A DNA stretch of 19,918 nt, from assembly GCA_030671005.1 (NCBI GenBank), contig DAOVAN010000014.1, forward strand, positions 1 through 19,918. Reading direction: 5' to 3'. Position 1 is the first letter of the stretch. Every line of letters starts with the position of its first letter. Made by a program: the position numbers and the translations under genes. Origin of the DNA: Caldifarciminota bacterium (GTDB lineage Bacteria > Hydrothermota > Tepidihabitantia > SM23-42). The notes under the pieces are model-generated. The model had not been told where the DNA came from and did no database searches. It was given only the letters and a program-made list of their open reading frames with translations. Below are positions 6,538 through 14,641 of this stretch, piece by piece.

Positions 6538-8982
6538 TCATAAAACTATGTTGAGCAATTTGTCCCGTATATAGACCGTCTTCTTGACGTTCTTGCCCTC
6601 GAGATGACGTCTCACACGCTCATCATCAAACGCCATCTTCTTCACCGTATCCTCCGGCACACTGCCGACAACCTCAATATGAGAACGCACTTTCCCGTTT
6701 ATCTGGATTACGATAGTTGTCGCCTTGCTCTGAGTATGCTTCTCATCATACTCAATCCATGGTTGCCTGACCAGACTGCCTTCGCCACCAGTCAGTGACC
6801 ACAATTCATCAGCCAGGTGGGGGGCAAAGGGCGCGAGCATATGAATCATTGCATAAACACCGTATCCAAATACCTCACCGTGTTTTCCCGATAGATAAAG
6901 TGCATTCATGAGTTCCCACAATGCGGCAATAGCCGTGTTATACTTGAACGACTGCAAATCACGCGTGACCTTGGCAATTGTCTGGTTGATCTTAACATAA
7001 AGCTCATCTCCATCCGCCGCAGAATGGGTCGGGCGTTTCTCAGTAATCGTATCTTTATATTCGGTAACCAGACGATACATACGATTCAAGAACCGTTCCG
7101 CACCAGTTACCCCTTCGTCACTCCACTCCATCTCGCGTTCTGGAGGTGCGGCAAAAAGAATCGTCATGCGTGCAACATCTGCACCATGTTTGCTGATGAA
7201 TTGACCTGCTGGTATGGCATTTCCTCTTGACTTAGACATCACTTCACCATCTTTCAACACCATCCCCAGATTGAACAGATTCTTAGCCGGTTCATCCACG
7301 GATAAATACTTTGCATCAAAGAGCACTTTGGTGAAGAATCGAAAATAGATCAAGTGACCCGTAGCATGCTCGCTGCCACCTCCGATATATTGATCAATGG
7401 GTAACCAGCAATCCGCACTGGCCCTCGAACAGAATTCATGTTCGTTGTGCGGGTCCAGATAGCGAAGAAAATACCAAGAGGAACAAACAAACGTATCCAT
7501 CGTATCGGGGTCACGTTGCGCCTTCCCCCCGCATTTTGGGCATTCAGTATTTATGAATCTCTCGACCGCGGCGAGTGGGGATTTACCTCTGGGAACGAAG
7601 TCAGTCACATCTTCAGGTAACAGAACGGGCAAGTCTTTTTCCGGCACCGGCACCATTCCACATTTACCACAGTAGATGATTGGAATCGGTGCCCCCCAGT
7701 ACCGCTGTCGCGAAATGAGCCAATCCTTCAAGCGGTAATGAACACTCGGACCACCCAGCTGCTTCTCGGCCAAGAAATGGGTGACCGCCTTGATACCCTT
7801 ATCGGAATCTAACCCGGTGAATTCATCAGAAGCCACCATAACGCCAAAATCCTCATACGCGTCGGTCATCGTCTCCGCTTTCAGCTCACCATCGGGCGGT
7901 TTGATTACAACCCTGATTGGTAAATCATACTTCTTAGCGAACTGGAAATCGCGTGCATCGTGGGCCGGTACCCCCATAACGACTCCACTACCATATTCCA
8001 GAAGAACATAATCAGCCACAAAAATCGGCACCTTTTCTCCATTAACGGGGTTGATCGCATGACATCCAGTAGCCACACCATCTTTTTCCTTCTCGATCCG
8101 TTCCCTATCTGTCTTCTTTGTTGCATCCTGAATGTACTGCCGCACCAAGGATTCACATGACGTACCTTTAACGAGATCATCAACCGCCGGATGCTCAGGG
8201 GCAATCGACATGAACGTTACACCGTAGATTGTATCGGGTCTGGTCGTAAAAACCTGAAAATTAACATCTCGATCCACAACCTTGAATCGAATATCACAAC
8301 CTTCACTCTTCCCAATCCAATTCCTTTGCATCGCCTTGACATTTTCCGGCCAACCATCCAAACCATCAAGCCCGTCCAACAACTTCTCGGCGTAGTCTGT
8401 GATTCTGAAGAACCACTGATTCAACCTCCTCTTTTCAACAACTGACTGGCAATTCGACCTATAGCACCTGCCTTCGATCACCTGTTCGTTTGCCAGCACT
8501 GTTTGACAACCAGGGCACCAATTAACATATGCTTCTTTCTTATATGCCAGACCCCTCTTGTAGAGCAGCAGAAACATCCACTGAGTCCATTTGTAGTAAT
8601 CGGGCAGACATGTGATTATTTCGCGATCCCAATCGTAGCTGATGCCCAATAACTTCAATGAATTATCGGAAATGCGTATGTTTTCGAGTGTCCACTTTTC
8701 AGGATGTACGCCAAGCTTTATTGCTTGGTTTTCTGCAGGCAACCCGAATGCATCCCATCCGAAAGGGTGTAGAACATCAAACCCCCTCCTCATGATAAAG
8801 CGCGCATAGACGTCGCCGATCACATAATTCTTACAGTGCCCCATATGAATATCACCCGAGGGGTAGGCGTACATCACGAGATTATAGAATTTGCTCTTAG
8901 GTTTCTCGGGGGCACGGAACAAACCATTCGCCCGCCAAGACTCCTGCCATTTCTTTTCTATTTTAGTGTGGTCAAACTGCAT
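6538..8982 (-). CDS. leuS: Leucine--tRNA ligase
   Basis: This class I synthetase of 814 residues charges tRNA-Leu and is of usual bacterial length. The HIGH-type motif is HMGH at 46-49, inside PSGDIHMGHCKNY. The CP1 editing domain carries TTRPDTIYGV and the GVPAHDARDF stretch. Cysteine pairs CPGC and CGKC/CPKC sit in the zinc and insertion regions. KMSKS appears as VMSKS (581-585). The C-terminal anticodon-binding helical domain and a final beta domain (QINGKVRSHIEV) are complete. The start is the only ATG before the family N-terminus. It has no evident Shine-Dalgarno and lies 25 nt after the zinc-ribbon gene, so it is probably translated from the holA-led transcript. No missing residues noticed. 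Confidence 0.97.
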   Translation of the reverse strand: MQFDHTKIEKKWQESWRANGLFRAPEKPKSKFYNLVMYAYPSGDIHMGHCKNYVIGDVYARFIMRRGFDVLHPFGWDAFGLPAENQAIKLGVHPEKWTLENIRISDNSLKLLGISYDWDREIITCLPDYYKWTQWMFLLLYKRGLAYKKEAYVNWCPGCQTVLANEQVIEGRCYRSNCQSVVEKRRLNQWFFRITDYAEKLLDGLDGLDGWPENVKAMQRNWIGKSEGCDIRFKVVDRDVNFQVFTTRPDTIYGVTFMSIAPEHPAVDDLVKGTSCESLVRQYIQDATKKTDRERIEKEKDGVATGCHAINPVNGEKVPIFVADYVLLEYGSGVVMGVPAHDARDFQFAKKYDLPIRVVIKPPDGELKAETMTDAYEDFGVMVASDEFTGLDSDKGIKAVTHFLAEKQLGGPSVHYRLKDWLISRQRYWGAPIPIIYCGKCGMVPVPEKDLPVLLPEDVTDFVPRGKSPLAAVERFINTECPKCGGKAQRDPDTMDTFVCSSWYFLRYLDPHNEHEFCSRASADCWLPIDQYIGGGSEHATGHLIYFRFFTKVLFDAKYLSVDEPAKNLFNLGMVLKDGEVMSKSRGNAIPAGQFISKHGADVARMTILFAAPPEREMEWSDEGVTGAERFLNRMYRLVTEYKDTITEKRPTHSAADGDELYVKINQTIAKVTRDLQSFKYNTAIAALWELMNALYLSGKHGEVFGYGVYAMIHMLAPFAPHLADELWSLTGGEGSLVRQPWIEYDEKHTQSKATTIVIQINGKVRSHIEVVGSVPEDTVKKMAFDDERVRRHLEGKNVKKTVYIRDKLLNIVL

Positions 8983-9007
8983 TTCAGACTAAGATGAACG
9001 AAGTTAT

Positions 9008-9769
9008 CTACGATGACCCAGATGCCCCAAGAATCTCAGCGCCACACTTTTCACAATACCATGAATCCGCGGTATTGAGATGGCCACATTTTGGACACGC
9101 CACACCTTTGTCCTGCTCAGCTTCAGGTTTTGCAGGACCTTCCGCAGCAACATCGGGCTTAACAGCCTCTTCCTCAGACAGAAGTTCTTCCAAAGCAACT
9201 TCCTCCTCAGGTAGTTTCTCTTCCAGGATATGTTCGTCGATTTTGAGTTCAGATTCTTCCTCGGCAGGTTTCTCTGGTTCTGCTTTCGGCGCAGGCTCGG
9301 GTTCTGGCTCTGGTACTGGCTCCGGCGTTGGTTCTGGTGCTGGTTCCCCTTCTTTCGCTTTTAGAAAAGAGGCATAGTATGTCATGTTCTCGCGCGTCTT
9401 CTCCAGTTCCTCGTTCAATTGTTCCACGGCCGCATCATTTTCCTCTTTAGCTTTCTTGAAGGAATCCTCATCATACTCGCCGATCGAATAGCGGAGTTCC
9501 ACCTCTTCCATTTTGAATTTCGTCTCCTTCTCCTTTTCCATCAGCTCGTCATCTTTTGCTTTGAGACGTTGCACCTCTTCCGTAAGTACATCCATGTGTC
9601 CACCGAGCTGCTCCTCTATAGCCTCGAGTTTATCGTCATACTCCTTCTTGACCTTTTCGTAAACCTCAACGCTGACCGTTGATTTCTTCTCTTCAATTCG
9701 CTTCAGCTTATTGACAACGTCCATGCGCTGATTCTGGAGGTCCCTTACGATAGACATCTTATCTTCCAT
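9008..9769 (-). CDS. Coiled-coil protein with Pro-Glu linker and C-terminal zinc ribbon
   Basis: I do not recognise a named family. It is about 253 residues from the chosen start. The first 140 or so residues are highly charged, heptad-like helix, predicted as a long coiled coil. A Pro-Glu-rich linker with EPxP repeats and an acidic segment follow. The protein ends in a zinc ribbon (CPKC-x10-CEKC, then GAEIL) like those of DZR/zinc_ribbon_2 proteins. No signal peptide or membrane segment is seen, so a cytoplasmic scaffold or adaptor is likely. Start choice is uncertain: ATGs lie at 9799, 9781, 9769 and 9757. I chose 9769 because GGAG sits 6 nt upstream; 9757 is also good, lying 1 nt after the holA stop. 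The gene sits between holA and leuS in one unit. Confidence 0.7.
   Translation of the reverse strand: MEDKMSIVRDLQNQRMDVVNKLKRIEEKKSTVSVEVYEKVKKEYDDKLEAIEEQLGGHMDVLTEEVQRLKAKDDELMEKEKETKFKMEEVELRYSIGEYDEDSFKKAKEENDAAVEQLNEELEKTRENMTYYASFLKAKEGEPAPEPTPEPVPEPEPEPAPKAEPEKPAEEESELKIDEHILEEKLPEEEVALEELLSEEEAVKPDVAAEGPAKPEAEQDKGVACPKCGHLNTADSWYCEKCGAEILGASGSS
9292..9348 (-). repeat. Degenerate 6-bp repeats encoding a Pro-Glu tract
   Basis: On the plus strand the units read as variants of GGCTCT/GGTTCT. On the coding strand they give alternating Pro-Glu and Pro-Ala/Thr/Val pairs in the linker of the zinc-ribbon protein. The repeat is imperfect, and slippage could change the linker length between strains. 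Confidence 0.7.
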
Positions 9770-10703
9770 ATGATGCTCCATTCTTAAACGCACCTGCATT
9801 ATGCAGAAAAAATAGTTCCATTGAAAGACGTATGAATAGGGAGCTGGTCTTTATCTTTCTGTCGATCGCGATTAGCTGCCTCAAGATAGCCTGAAGCGTG
9901 GTCTTTCTAGCTTGCATCGTATTGCCCTTCCCGCGCGCGCGTCTCAATATTTCCCTTGTCAGGCTATCCACCATCATTGCGTTTGAGGCCAAATAGGGCT
10001 GCAGTTCTTCGAAGATTCTCAAGGCACTAGAACGGCCGTCCAGAAAAGCAGCAGCCGCTTGCTTTTTGTCGAAATTGCAGAGACCTTTTGCCAAATCCCT
10101 AATCTTGTCTTTGTCCATTACGCCAGCCTCGTGAAGATAATTCTTGATTTTCTCAAACTCATTCTTAAGACCCGTGATGTCATTACTAAATTCCTCCTCA
10201 AGATAGTCCATCATCACATCATCAAGGTTCAATTTGTCACGCTTGACCGTCGCTCGTATCCACTGTTTGATTTCACTGCGCTCAGGCCTGCAATCCACAT
10301 ACTGCGCAGCAGAGAACAAAGCAGTCGGTTTTTTATCTGAGTCCTTGTGATACTTACTATCCTTCTTCAGTCCATAGGTCATCACCAGGCAATTAGCAGA
10401 CTTGTTGCGGTTAATGATTTGTGCGAATTCATCCAGATCGCGGCCGTGAATATCCTCGAGATTCTTGACAATCAACAACCTCCTCTTCGATAGCAGGGGT
10501 ATCAGATACAGCTTGGCTACTATATCCTCTATGGCAACTTCGGGAAGGACGAAACGATCCACATCGAAAGATTCTTCAACGTGAAGTGCGTCACTTATCG
10601 TCTTCAGAGCGCGGTCGATGAGTATCGGTTCATCTCCGACAAGCAAATACTGACTGCCGATTTCACCATTCTTCAAGGACTCTTTCAACTGCTTCTCTCT
10701 CAT
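9759..10703 (-). CDS. holA: DNA polymerase III subunit delta
   Basis: This clamp-loader subunit of 314 residues opens the sliding clamp at the replication fork. Family features are the N-terminal YLLVGDEPILIDRAL (about 19-33), the strand and helix PLLSKRRLLIVKNLEDI (about 69-85), the AAA-like middle without Walker motifs (as expected for delta), and the C-terminal collar ending in LFIRLSMELFFLHNAG. Its length is close to the usual 320-340. The ATG at 10703 has no Shine-Dalgarno, and the -10 box of a good promoter ends 6 nt before it, so the mRNA is probably leaderless. It leads a unit with the zinc-ribbon protein, leuS and the HARE-HTH gene. The zinc-ribbon gene begins within or just after its last codons. 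Confidence 0.92.
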   Translation of the reverse strand: MREKQLKESLKNGEIGSQYLLVGDEPILIDRALKTISDALHVEESFDVDRFVLPEVAIEDIVAKLYLIPLLSKRRLLIVKNLEDIHGRDLDEFAQIINRNKSANCLVMTYGLKKDSKYHKDSDKKPTALFSAAQYVDCRPERSEIKQWIRATVKRDKLNLDDVMMDYLEEEFSNDITGLKNEFEKIKNYLHEAGVMDKDKIRDLAKGLCNFDKKQAAAAFLDGRSSALRIFEELQPYLASNAMMVDSLTREILRRARGKGNTMQARKTTLQAILRQLIAIDRKIKTSSLFIRLSMELFFLHNAGAFKNGASYGR

Positions 10704-10709
10704 ATCATT

Positions 10710-10737
10710 ATTTTATACATATTCAATAATCTGTCAA
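10710..10737 (-). promoter_or_regulatory. Promoter of the holA-leuS unit, predicted leaderless
   Basis: On the minus strand: TTGACA (10737-10732), 16 bp, TAAAAT (10715-10710), then 6 nt and the ATG of holA. The expected +1 falls on the A of the start codon. An overlapping TATAAA would need a 14-bp spacer and is less likely. Confidence 0.72.
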
Positions 10738-10803
10738 TAGCATACTGACTAAAGTGTATCATCATAAGGCTACATGAAGTGCACTATCCGTACACGTAGT
10801 AGC

Positions 10804-11949
10804 TTATTTCCACTTCCCAGCGATTTCCGCTCCACAGAATTCGCACTTACCATTCTTAATTTTGTAGGCATGAACATGGTATCCAGTACGCCCTATGACG
10901 ATCTTACCACATTGAGGACAGTATGTGTTCTCCTCCTCAACACCGGGCACATTTCCAATGTATACATACTCCAAACCGCTTACGTGGGCGATATCAGCCG
11001 CCCTTTTCAATGTCTCAACCGGCGTGGGTGGCAAATTCTGTAATTTGTACTGCGGATGAAAACGAGAGAAATGAACGGGCGTTTCCTTACCGAGTTCACT
11101 CTCTATCCAGACACACAGGTCCCTGATCATTTCATCAGAGTCATTCTTCGTTGGTATCACTAGATTAGTGATCTCCAGCCACACACCATGCTTCTTCAAT
11201 GTCTTCAGTGATTCAAGCACCGGGTTCAACGTCCCCCCAGTGATTTCTTGGTAGAATGCATCACTGAACCCCTTGAGATCGACATTCGCACCATCCAAAT
11301 ACTGCGCGAGAGCGACGAGTGCTTCCTGGTTGATGTAACCGTTGGAATGGTAAATATTCATTACACCCTTTTGGCGCGCGATCTTCGCGGTTTCGAACAT
11401 GTACTCAAAAAATACAGTTGGTTCTGTATAAGTATAGGCAATAGTAGGTGTTTCATACTTGAGAGCCAATTTGACAGTATCTTCGGGAAGCAGTTCGACA
11501 TTGATAGTATCATCGGGACGTGCTTGCGATATATCATAATTCTGACAATTCTTGCATGTAAAATTACAACCCGCAGTCGCTATCGAGAGTGCCGCCGTTC
11601 CTGGGTAAAATTGAAACAACGGTTTCTTCTCAATCGGGTCTATGTGCACGGCACATGGATTCGAATGGACAAGAGTGTAGTAATCACCATCACGATTCTC
11701 GCGTACCCGGCAGAATCCTCGATCGCCACTATTGACGACACAGTAACGTGGGCAGAGCTTACACCGTACGCGCTGCTTGGACAACTTCTCGTAGTACAAA
11801 GCTTTTTTCGGCTCTATGTAACCGAGTTTCGCTTCTTGGGCGTCAGCAAATTTCACCAATTTCGACACTACGACACCACTCAGAGCAATCCAGCCGCAGT
11901 TTTTAAAAAAACTGCGACGTGTCATCAGCTTTTCGAAAAACAGCTTCAC
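10804..11949 (-). CDS. amrS: AmmeMemoRadiSam-type radical SAM enzyme with an apparent Tat signal
   Basis: This radical SAM protein of 381 residues is related to pyruvate-formate-lyase activating enzymes and matches the AmrS family. The SAM/4Fe-4S motif is C128-x3-C132-x2-C135. Before it lies the family's extra cysteine set CKLCPRYC...GFC (63-80). The C-terminus adds a zinc ribbon or rubredoxin-like pair, CPQC (344-347) and CEFC (369-372). The N-terminus TRRSFFKNCGW, followed by a hydrophobic stretch and a DAQ site, looks like a twin-arginine signal, which is unusual for a radical SAM enzyme. The GTG start at 11949 lies 9 nt after a -10 box; an ATG at 11925 (MTRRSFF) is the alternative. The usual partners Memo and AMMECR1 are not in the window. 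It appears to be a single-gene unit. The reaction is unknown. Confidence 0.87.
   Translation of the reverse strand: MKLFFEKLMTRRSFFKNCGWIALSGVVVSKLVKFADAQEAKLGYIEPKKALYYEKLSKQRVRCKLCPRYCVVNSGDRGFCRVRENRDGDYYTLVHSNPCAVHIDPIEKKPLFQFYPGTAALSIATAGCNFTCKNCQNYDISQARPDDTINVELLPEDTVKLALKYETPTIAYTYTEPTVFFEYMFETAKIARQKGVMNIYHSNGYINQEALVALAQYLDGANVDLKGFSDAFYQEITGGTLNPVLESLKTLKKHGVWLEITNLVIPTKNDSDEMIRDLCVWIESELGKETPVHFSRFHPQYKLQNLPPTPVETLKRAADIAHVSGLEYVYIGNVPGVEEENTYCPQCGKIVIGRTGYHVHAYKIKNGKCEFCGAEIAGKWK
11895..11916. repeat. 22-nt inverted repeat in the start of amrS
   Basis: The arms CGCAGTTTTT and AAAAACTGCG are perfectly complementary around a 2-nt centre. They lie about 35-55 nt into the predicted amrS transcript, within codons for the RRSFFKNCG region. 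It could fold as a hairpin near the start codon, or be a by-product of the codons used. Confidence 0.55.
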
Positions 11950-11958
11950 GGCAATCTC

Positions 11959-11986
11959 ATTATACTCGCTGTCAATTTAGTGTCAA
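11959..11986 (-). promoter_or_regulatory. Promoter of amrS, nearly leaderless
   Basis: On the minus strand: TTGACA (11986-11981), 16 bp, perfect TATAAT (11964-11959), then 9 nt to the GTG. A second TTGACA copy at 11975-11970 lies only 5 bp from the -10 box and cannot act as its -35 box. Confidence 0.8.
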
Positions 11987-12019
11987 TCGCTTGTCCACAT
12001 ATCACCACTCGTCTAACAC

Positions 12020-13075
12020 TCATGTAATCTTGAACTTGATTTTTATTGCTTGAACCGGACAGACCTCCAGGCAGCAGTAGCACTTGATGCATTTGCCATA
12101 GTCTACTTGCTGCCTCTTCACCGCCCTCGGTGGACAGACATTTTCACAGGAAGAGCATCTTGTACAAACCCTGGAATCTATGATCGGCACGCGCCCGAGC
12201 CAAATTCTATACAAGATCCGGGACACGAACTCTACAACTGAGTTCCGAAACGGAAAAGCGAAAGGTAGACTGAAACCGCGGATTTTTTCGAGCCTGCCAA
12301 TATATTCAATCTTTGCCGGGTCAAACAACCCCTCATCGAGGGCAATTCTGACAGTTGGAATCCGCAACGGATTTATGCCCGCCATAAGGGCACATGCATA
12401 GTCCACGGCATGCCCATTATCACCAGCGATGATCTTTCCCGGGTTAAACTTTGTCCCTTTTGCATCCACGATGCGGAGGCAGTCCATAATGATTATGTCG
12501 GGCGGCCTTATCTGGTAGATCTCGACGAGAACCCTGCTGAAATCCTCTATGCCAGGAAAAAGTGAATGTACGTAAGGTTTGAACCCCCCAGGGATTATGC
12601 CAAAATGATTCTTCACCGACAACGTCATAGTTGTCAGCTCATGTGTCTTATATTTTGGCAAAGAAACAATAAGGTCACAGTCAAGAATTTCTCTCGAAAC
12701 ATAGAATTCCTTCAAGAGATTCTTGGGTGTCTTCACCCTCTTCGAATACTTGCCAATATTCCTGAATCTTTGCTGTGATGCATCGATGAAACCACAACAT
12801 TCGGCAACTTCAGTCTCATGAGGGTACTTCCGGTCAGGCATGGGATTATCACCAACCACGACGTCAGCTCCCTCAGCTACAAGAAACGATACTGTCTTCG
12901 CAATAATTTCCGGGTCGGTAACAACACACTCGTCAGGGCGTGCTGGCCTGAGCATGTTTGGTTTTACGAGTACCCGCTTATCTTTTAGGTTTTGCGGCCC
13001 GATAGCCTTAAATACTCCGGCGATCGACGCGCCCAGATCTCCATCTTCCATTATGAGGATTTTATGTTTTCTCAT
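12020..13075 (-). CDS. DUF362 domain protein with C-terminal 2x[4Fe-4S] ferredoxin
   Basis: This is a 351-residue protein. The DUF362 domain covers about 1-285, with VLVKPNMLRP near 36-45, VVVGDNPMPDR, the LIVSLPKYKTHELTTMTLSVKN stretch and the glycine-rich IIAGDNGHAVDYACA. The C-terminus is a bacterial-type ferredoxin with two cluster motifs, CTRCSSCENVCP (304-315) and CIKCYCCLEVCP (329-340). An electron-transfer or metal-dependent role in the cytoplasm is likely, but the family's reaction is not known to me. Its ATG overlaps the rsmA stop as ATGA, so translation is coupled to rsmA. It is the last gene of the metG unit; the amrS promoter follows within 70 nt. Confidence 0.9.
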   Translation of the reverse strand: MRKHKILIMEDGDLGASIAGVFKAIGPQNLKDKRVLVKPNMLRPARPDECVVTDPEIIAKTVSFLVAEGADVVVGDNPMPDRKYPHETEVAECCGFIDASQQRFRNIGKYSKRVKTPKNLLKEFYVSREILDCDLIVSLPKYKTHELTTMTLSVKNHFGIIPGGFKPYVHSLFPGIEDFSRVLVEIYQIRPPDIIIMDCLRIVDAKGTKFNPGKIIAGDNGHAVDYACALMAGINPLRIPTVRIALDEGLFDPAKIEYIGRLEKIRGFSLPFAFPFRNSVVEFVSRILYRIWLGRVPIIDSRVCTRCSSCENVCPPRAVKRQQVDYGKCIKCYCCLEVCPVQAIKIKFKIT

Positions 13076-13830
13076 GGTTCATTGACGACGGTCGTGTATA
13101 TTCGATGGAAATCATCGAAGCTCAAATGTTGTGGTCTTTTTCTCAGTAGACCATCATCAAGACTCCCAGGTACTCTACCAGAGTAATTGAGCATAGCATT
13201 CTTCATAGACTTACGCCGATAACGAAAAACTCCGGCTATGAATTCAAACAGCTCTTTTTCGTAACCTTCATCGAAGTCAGTCTCTTTTGGCATGAGCGTA
13301 ATAACAACCGAACTCACTTTGGGTCGTGGCGAGAAAAACCTTGCCGGTACAGCAAACTCCCTCATGACTCGAAAGTGAAAATTCACATGTAACGTAATAT
13401 AACCATATTCTGCGTCTCCCACGGCAGCCGTTAGCTTTTCCGCATATTCTTTTTGTACGGTCAGCACCGCTTTTTTCAAACAACCCTTGTTCTCAATCAG
13501 TTTTTCAAAAATCGCAGACGTGATGCTGTAAGGAATATTACCCACTATTACCGGACAGTCGTAATCACCCAGATCGATTCTTAGAAAATCCCGGTTGATC
13601 ACATCAACATTGGGAATTTTCAAGCCCTCCAGGAAATCTGCCAGCCTGCTATCGATTTCTACAGCGTTGACCCTTCTTGCTTTCCTTGCCAGCTGCCCGG
13701 TTAGAATGCCTTTACCCGCACCGATCTCGACGACTGTCTCATCTTCGACTCCTGCAACTTCGCTGATCTTCTGAGCGAGGCGCCGGCTGTTCAAGAAATG
13801 CTGGCCTAAAATCCTACGCCTTCTCGACAT
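13072..13830 (-). CDS. rsmA: 16S rRNA (adenine1518-N6/adenine1519-N6)-dimethyltransferase
   Basis: KsgA/RsmA dimethylates two adjacent adenines in helix 45 of 16S rRNA during late 30S assembly. I chose the ATG at 13830 (252 residues) because it gives the conserved N-terminus RRRRILGQHFL and lies 4 nt after the tatD stop. A longer frame to 13920 would overlap tatD by 86 nt with unconserved sequence. The SAM-binding motif is VEIGAGKG (34-41), the acidic end of strand 2 is VEID (57-60), and the catalytic NLPY-type motif is NIPY (98-101). The Rossmann core and the C-terminal helical domain (FRYRRKSMKNAML) are complete. It is part of metG-tatD-rsmA, a gene order also seen in other bacteria (in Firmicutes with an RNase M5 gene, absent here). 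Confidence 0.95.
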   Translation of the reverse strand: MSRRRRILGQHFLNSRRLAQKISEVAGVEDETVVEIGAGKGILTGQLARKARRVNAVEIDSRLADFLEGLKIPNVDVINRDFLRIDLGDYDCPVIVGNIPYSITSAIFEKLIENKGCLKKAVLTVQKEYAEKLTAAVGDAEYGYITLHVNFHFRVMREFAVPARFFSPRPKVSSVVITLMPKETDFDEGYEKELFEFIAGVFRYRRKSMKNAMLNYSGRVPGSLDDGLLRKRPQHLSFDDFHRIYTTVVNEP

Positions 13831-13834
13831 CCTG

Positions 13835-14587
13835 TTATTGGAGAGAAAAGAGTTCTCTTGCGTTAGCGTCCAGAATCGCCTCGAGTTTCTCCAGTATGAT
13901 ATCCAGCGTATTTGCCGCAAAATTCAGAGTCTCGGTAATAAACGCCGGTTCATTTCTTCTACCCCGGTGTCCGATCGGCGCCAGGAAAGGCGCGTCGGTC
14001 TCCAGTAGTATACGATCGTGTGGCAGATTCTGGATAATCTCACGAGCCCGCCTGGAGTACGTCAATACTCCCGCAAAGCTTATATAAAAACCCATATCCA
14101 TGATAATCTTTGCCTGCTCATAACTCCCACTGTAGCAATGAAAAACTCCCAGATGATGGTTTTCCTCTTTCAGAATCTGGATTGCGTCTTCCACAGAATT
14201 CCTTGTATGTATTAGCAAAGGCAGACACCCCTTACTTGCCAGTGCAATGTGCATACGAAACAACTCCTGCTGTGCCTTACGCGGTGAGAAATCGCGATAG
14301 TAATCAAGACCCGTTTCACCTATTGCAACCACCTTGCCATCACTCAGCAGTACTTCAATCTTATCCATCTCCTTGATGGATTCATCTGCTGCTTCATTAG
14401 GGTGAATACCTATCGCCGGCAACAACCATGGGTGCTCAACTGACATTGTGATTGCCTTCCGACTCGTCTCCACATCATACCCGACATTCACGATTCTTGT
14501 TATGCCAACACCTTGGGCTCTTCGCAACACATCACCCAGGTCACTCACGAATTGTGGGTCTACGAGATGACAGTGTGTATCAACCAT
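13835..14587 (-). CDS. tatD: TatD-family metal-dependent hydrolase / DNase
   Basis: This 250-residue protein is a TIM-barrel amidohydrolase-fold DNase of the TatD family. The metal ligands are all present: H5 and H7 in DTHCHL, E91 in GETGLDYY, H127 in LLIHTRN, H150 in FHCYSG, and D198 in ETDAPFLAP. Family members remove nucleotides 3' to 5' and act in DNA repair or turnover; the precise substrate here is inferred. The ATG at 14587 is 54 nt after metG and lacks a clear Shine-Dalgarno. A poor TAGAAA-16-TATTAC pair upstream could be a weak internal promoter, but I do not call it. rsmA follows after 4 nt. Confidence 0.93.
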   Translation of the reverse strand: MVDTHCHLVDPQFVSDLGDVLRRAQGVGITRIVNVGYDVETSRKAITMSVEHPWLLPAIGIHPNEAADESIKEMDKIEVLLSDGKVVAIGETGLDYYRDFSPRKAQQELFRMHIALASKGCLPLLIHTRNSVEDAIQILKEENHHLGVFHCYSGSYEQAKIIMDMGFYISFAGVLTYSRRAREIIQNLPHDRILLETDAPFLAPIGHRGRRNEPAFITETLNFAANTLDIILEKLEAILDANARELFSLQ

Positions 14588-14641
14588 CTATTCGTAATAG
14601 CAACATGAATTCATATTTCTAAAAGGGAAATCGTGTATCCT

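Noticed and set aside
8994..9377. A plus-strand Gly/Ser-repeat open frame
   Set aside because: It is the antisense reading of the Pro-Glu repeat tract in the zinc-ribbon protein.
10738..10803. Terminator hairpin after amrS (imperfect AAGCTAC / GTAGCCTT arms)
   Set aside because: The arms are short, widely spaced and imperfect, and no clear T run follows on the minus strand.
11970..11975. Second TTGACA in the amrS promoter region
   Set aside because: It lies only 5 bp from the -10 box and cannot serve as its -35 box; probably chance.
11248..12027. A 259-codon plus-strand open frame antisense to amrS
   Set aside because: It lies opposite a well-supported radical SAM gene, has no domain motif and no ribosome site; it is a mirror of the coding bias of amrS.
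13831..13920. A longer N-terminus for rsmA starting at 13920
   Set aside because: The extra 30 residues overlap tatD in another frame and do not resemble the family; the conserved RRRRILGQHFL begins at the ATG at 13830.
14604..14613. ATGAATTCAT palindrome before tatD
   Set aside because: Ten bases of A/T-rich palindrome are expected by chance and no second copy was seen nearby.
14588..14641. Promoter directly upstream of tatD (TAGAAA-16-TATTAC)
   Set aside because: Both boxes match only 4 of 6 consensus bases, and I looked for it with the 16-bp spacing already in mind.
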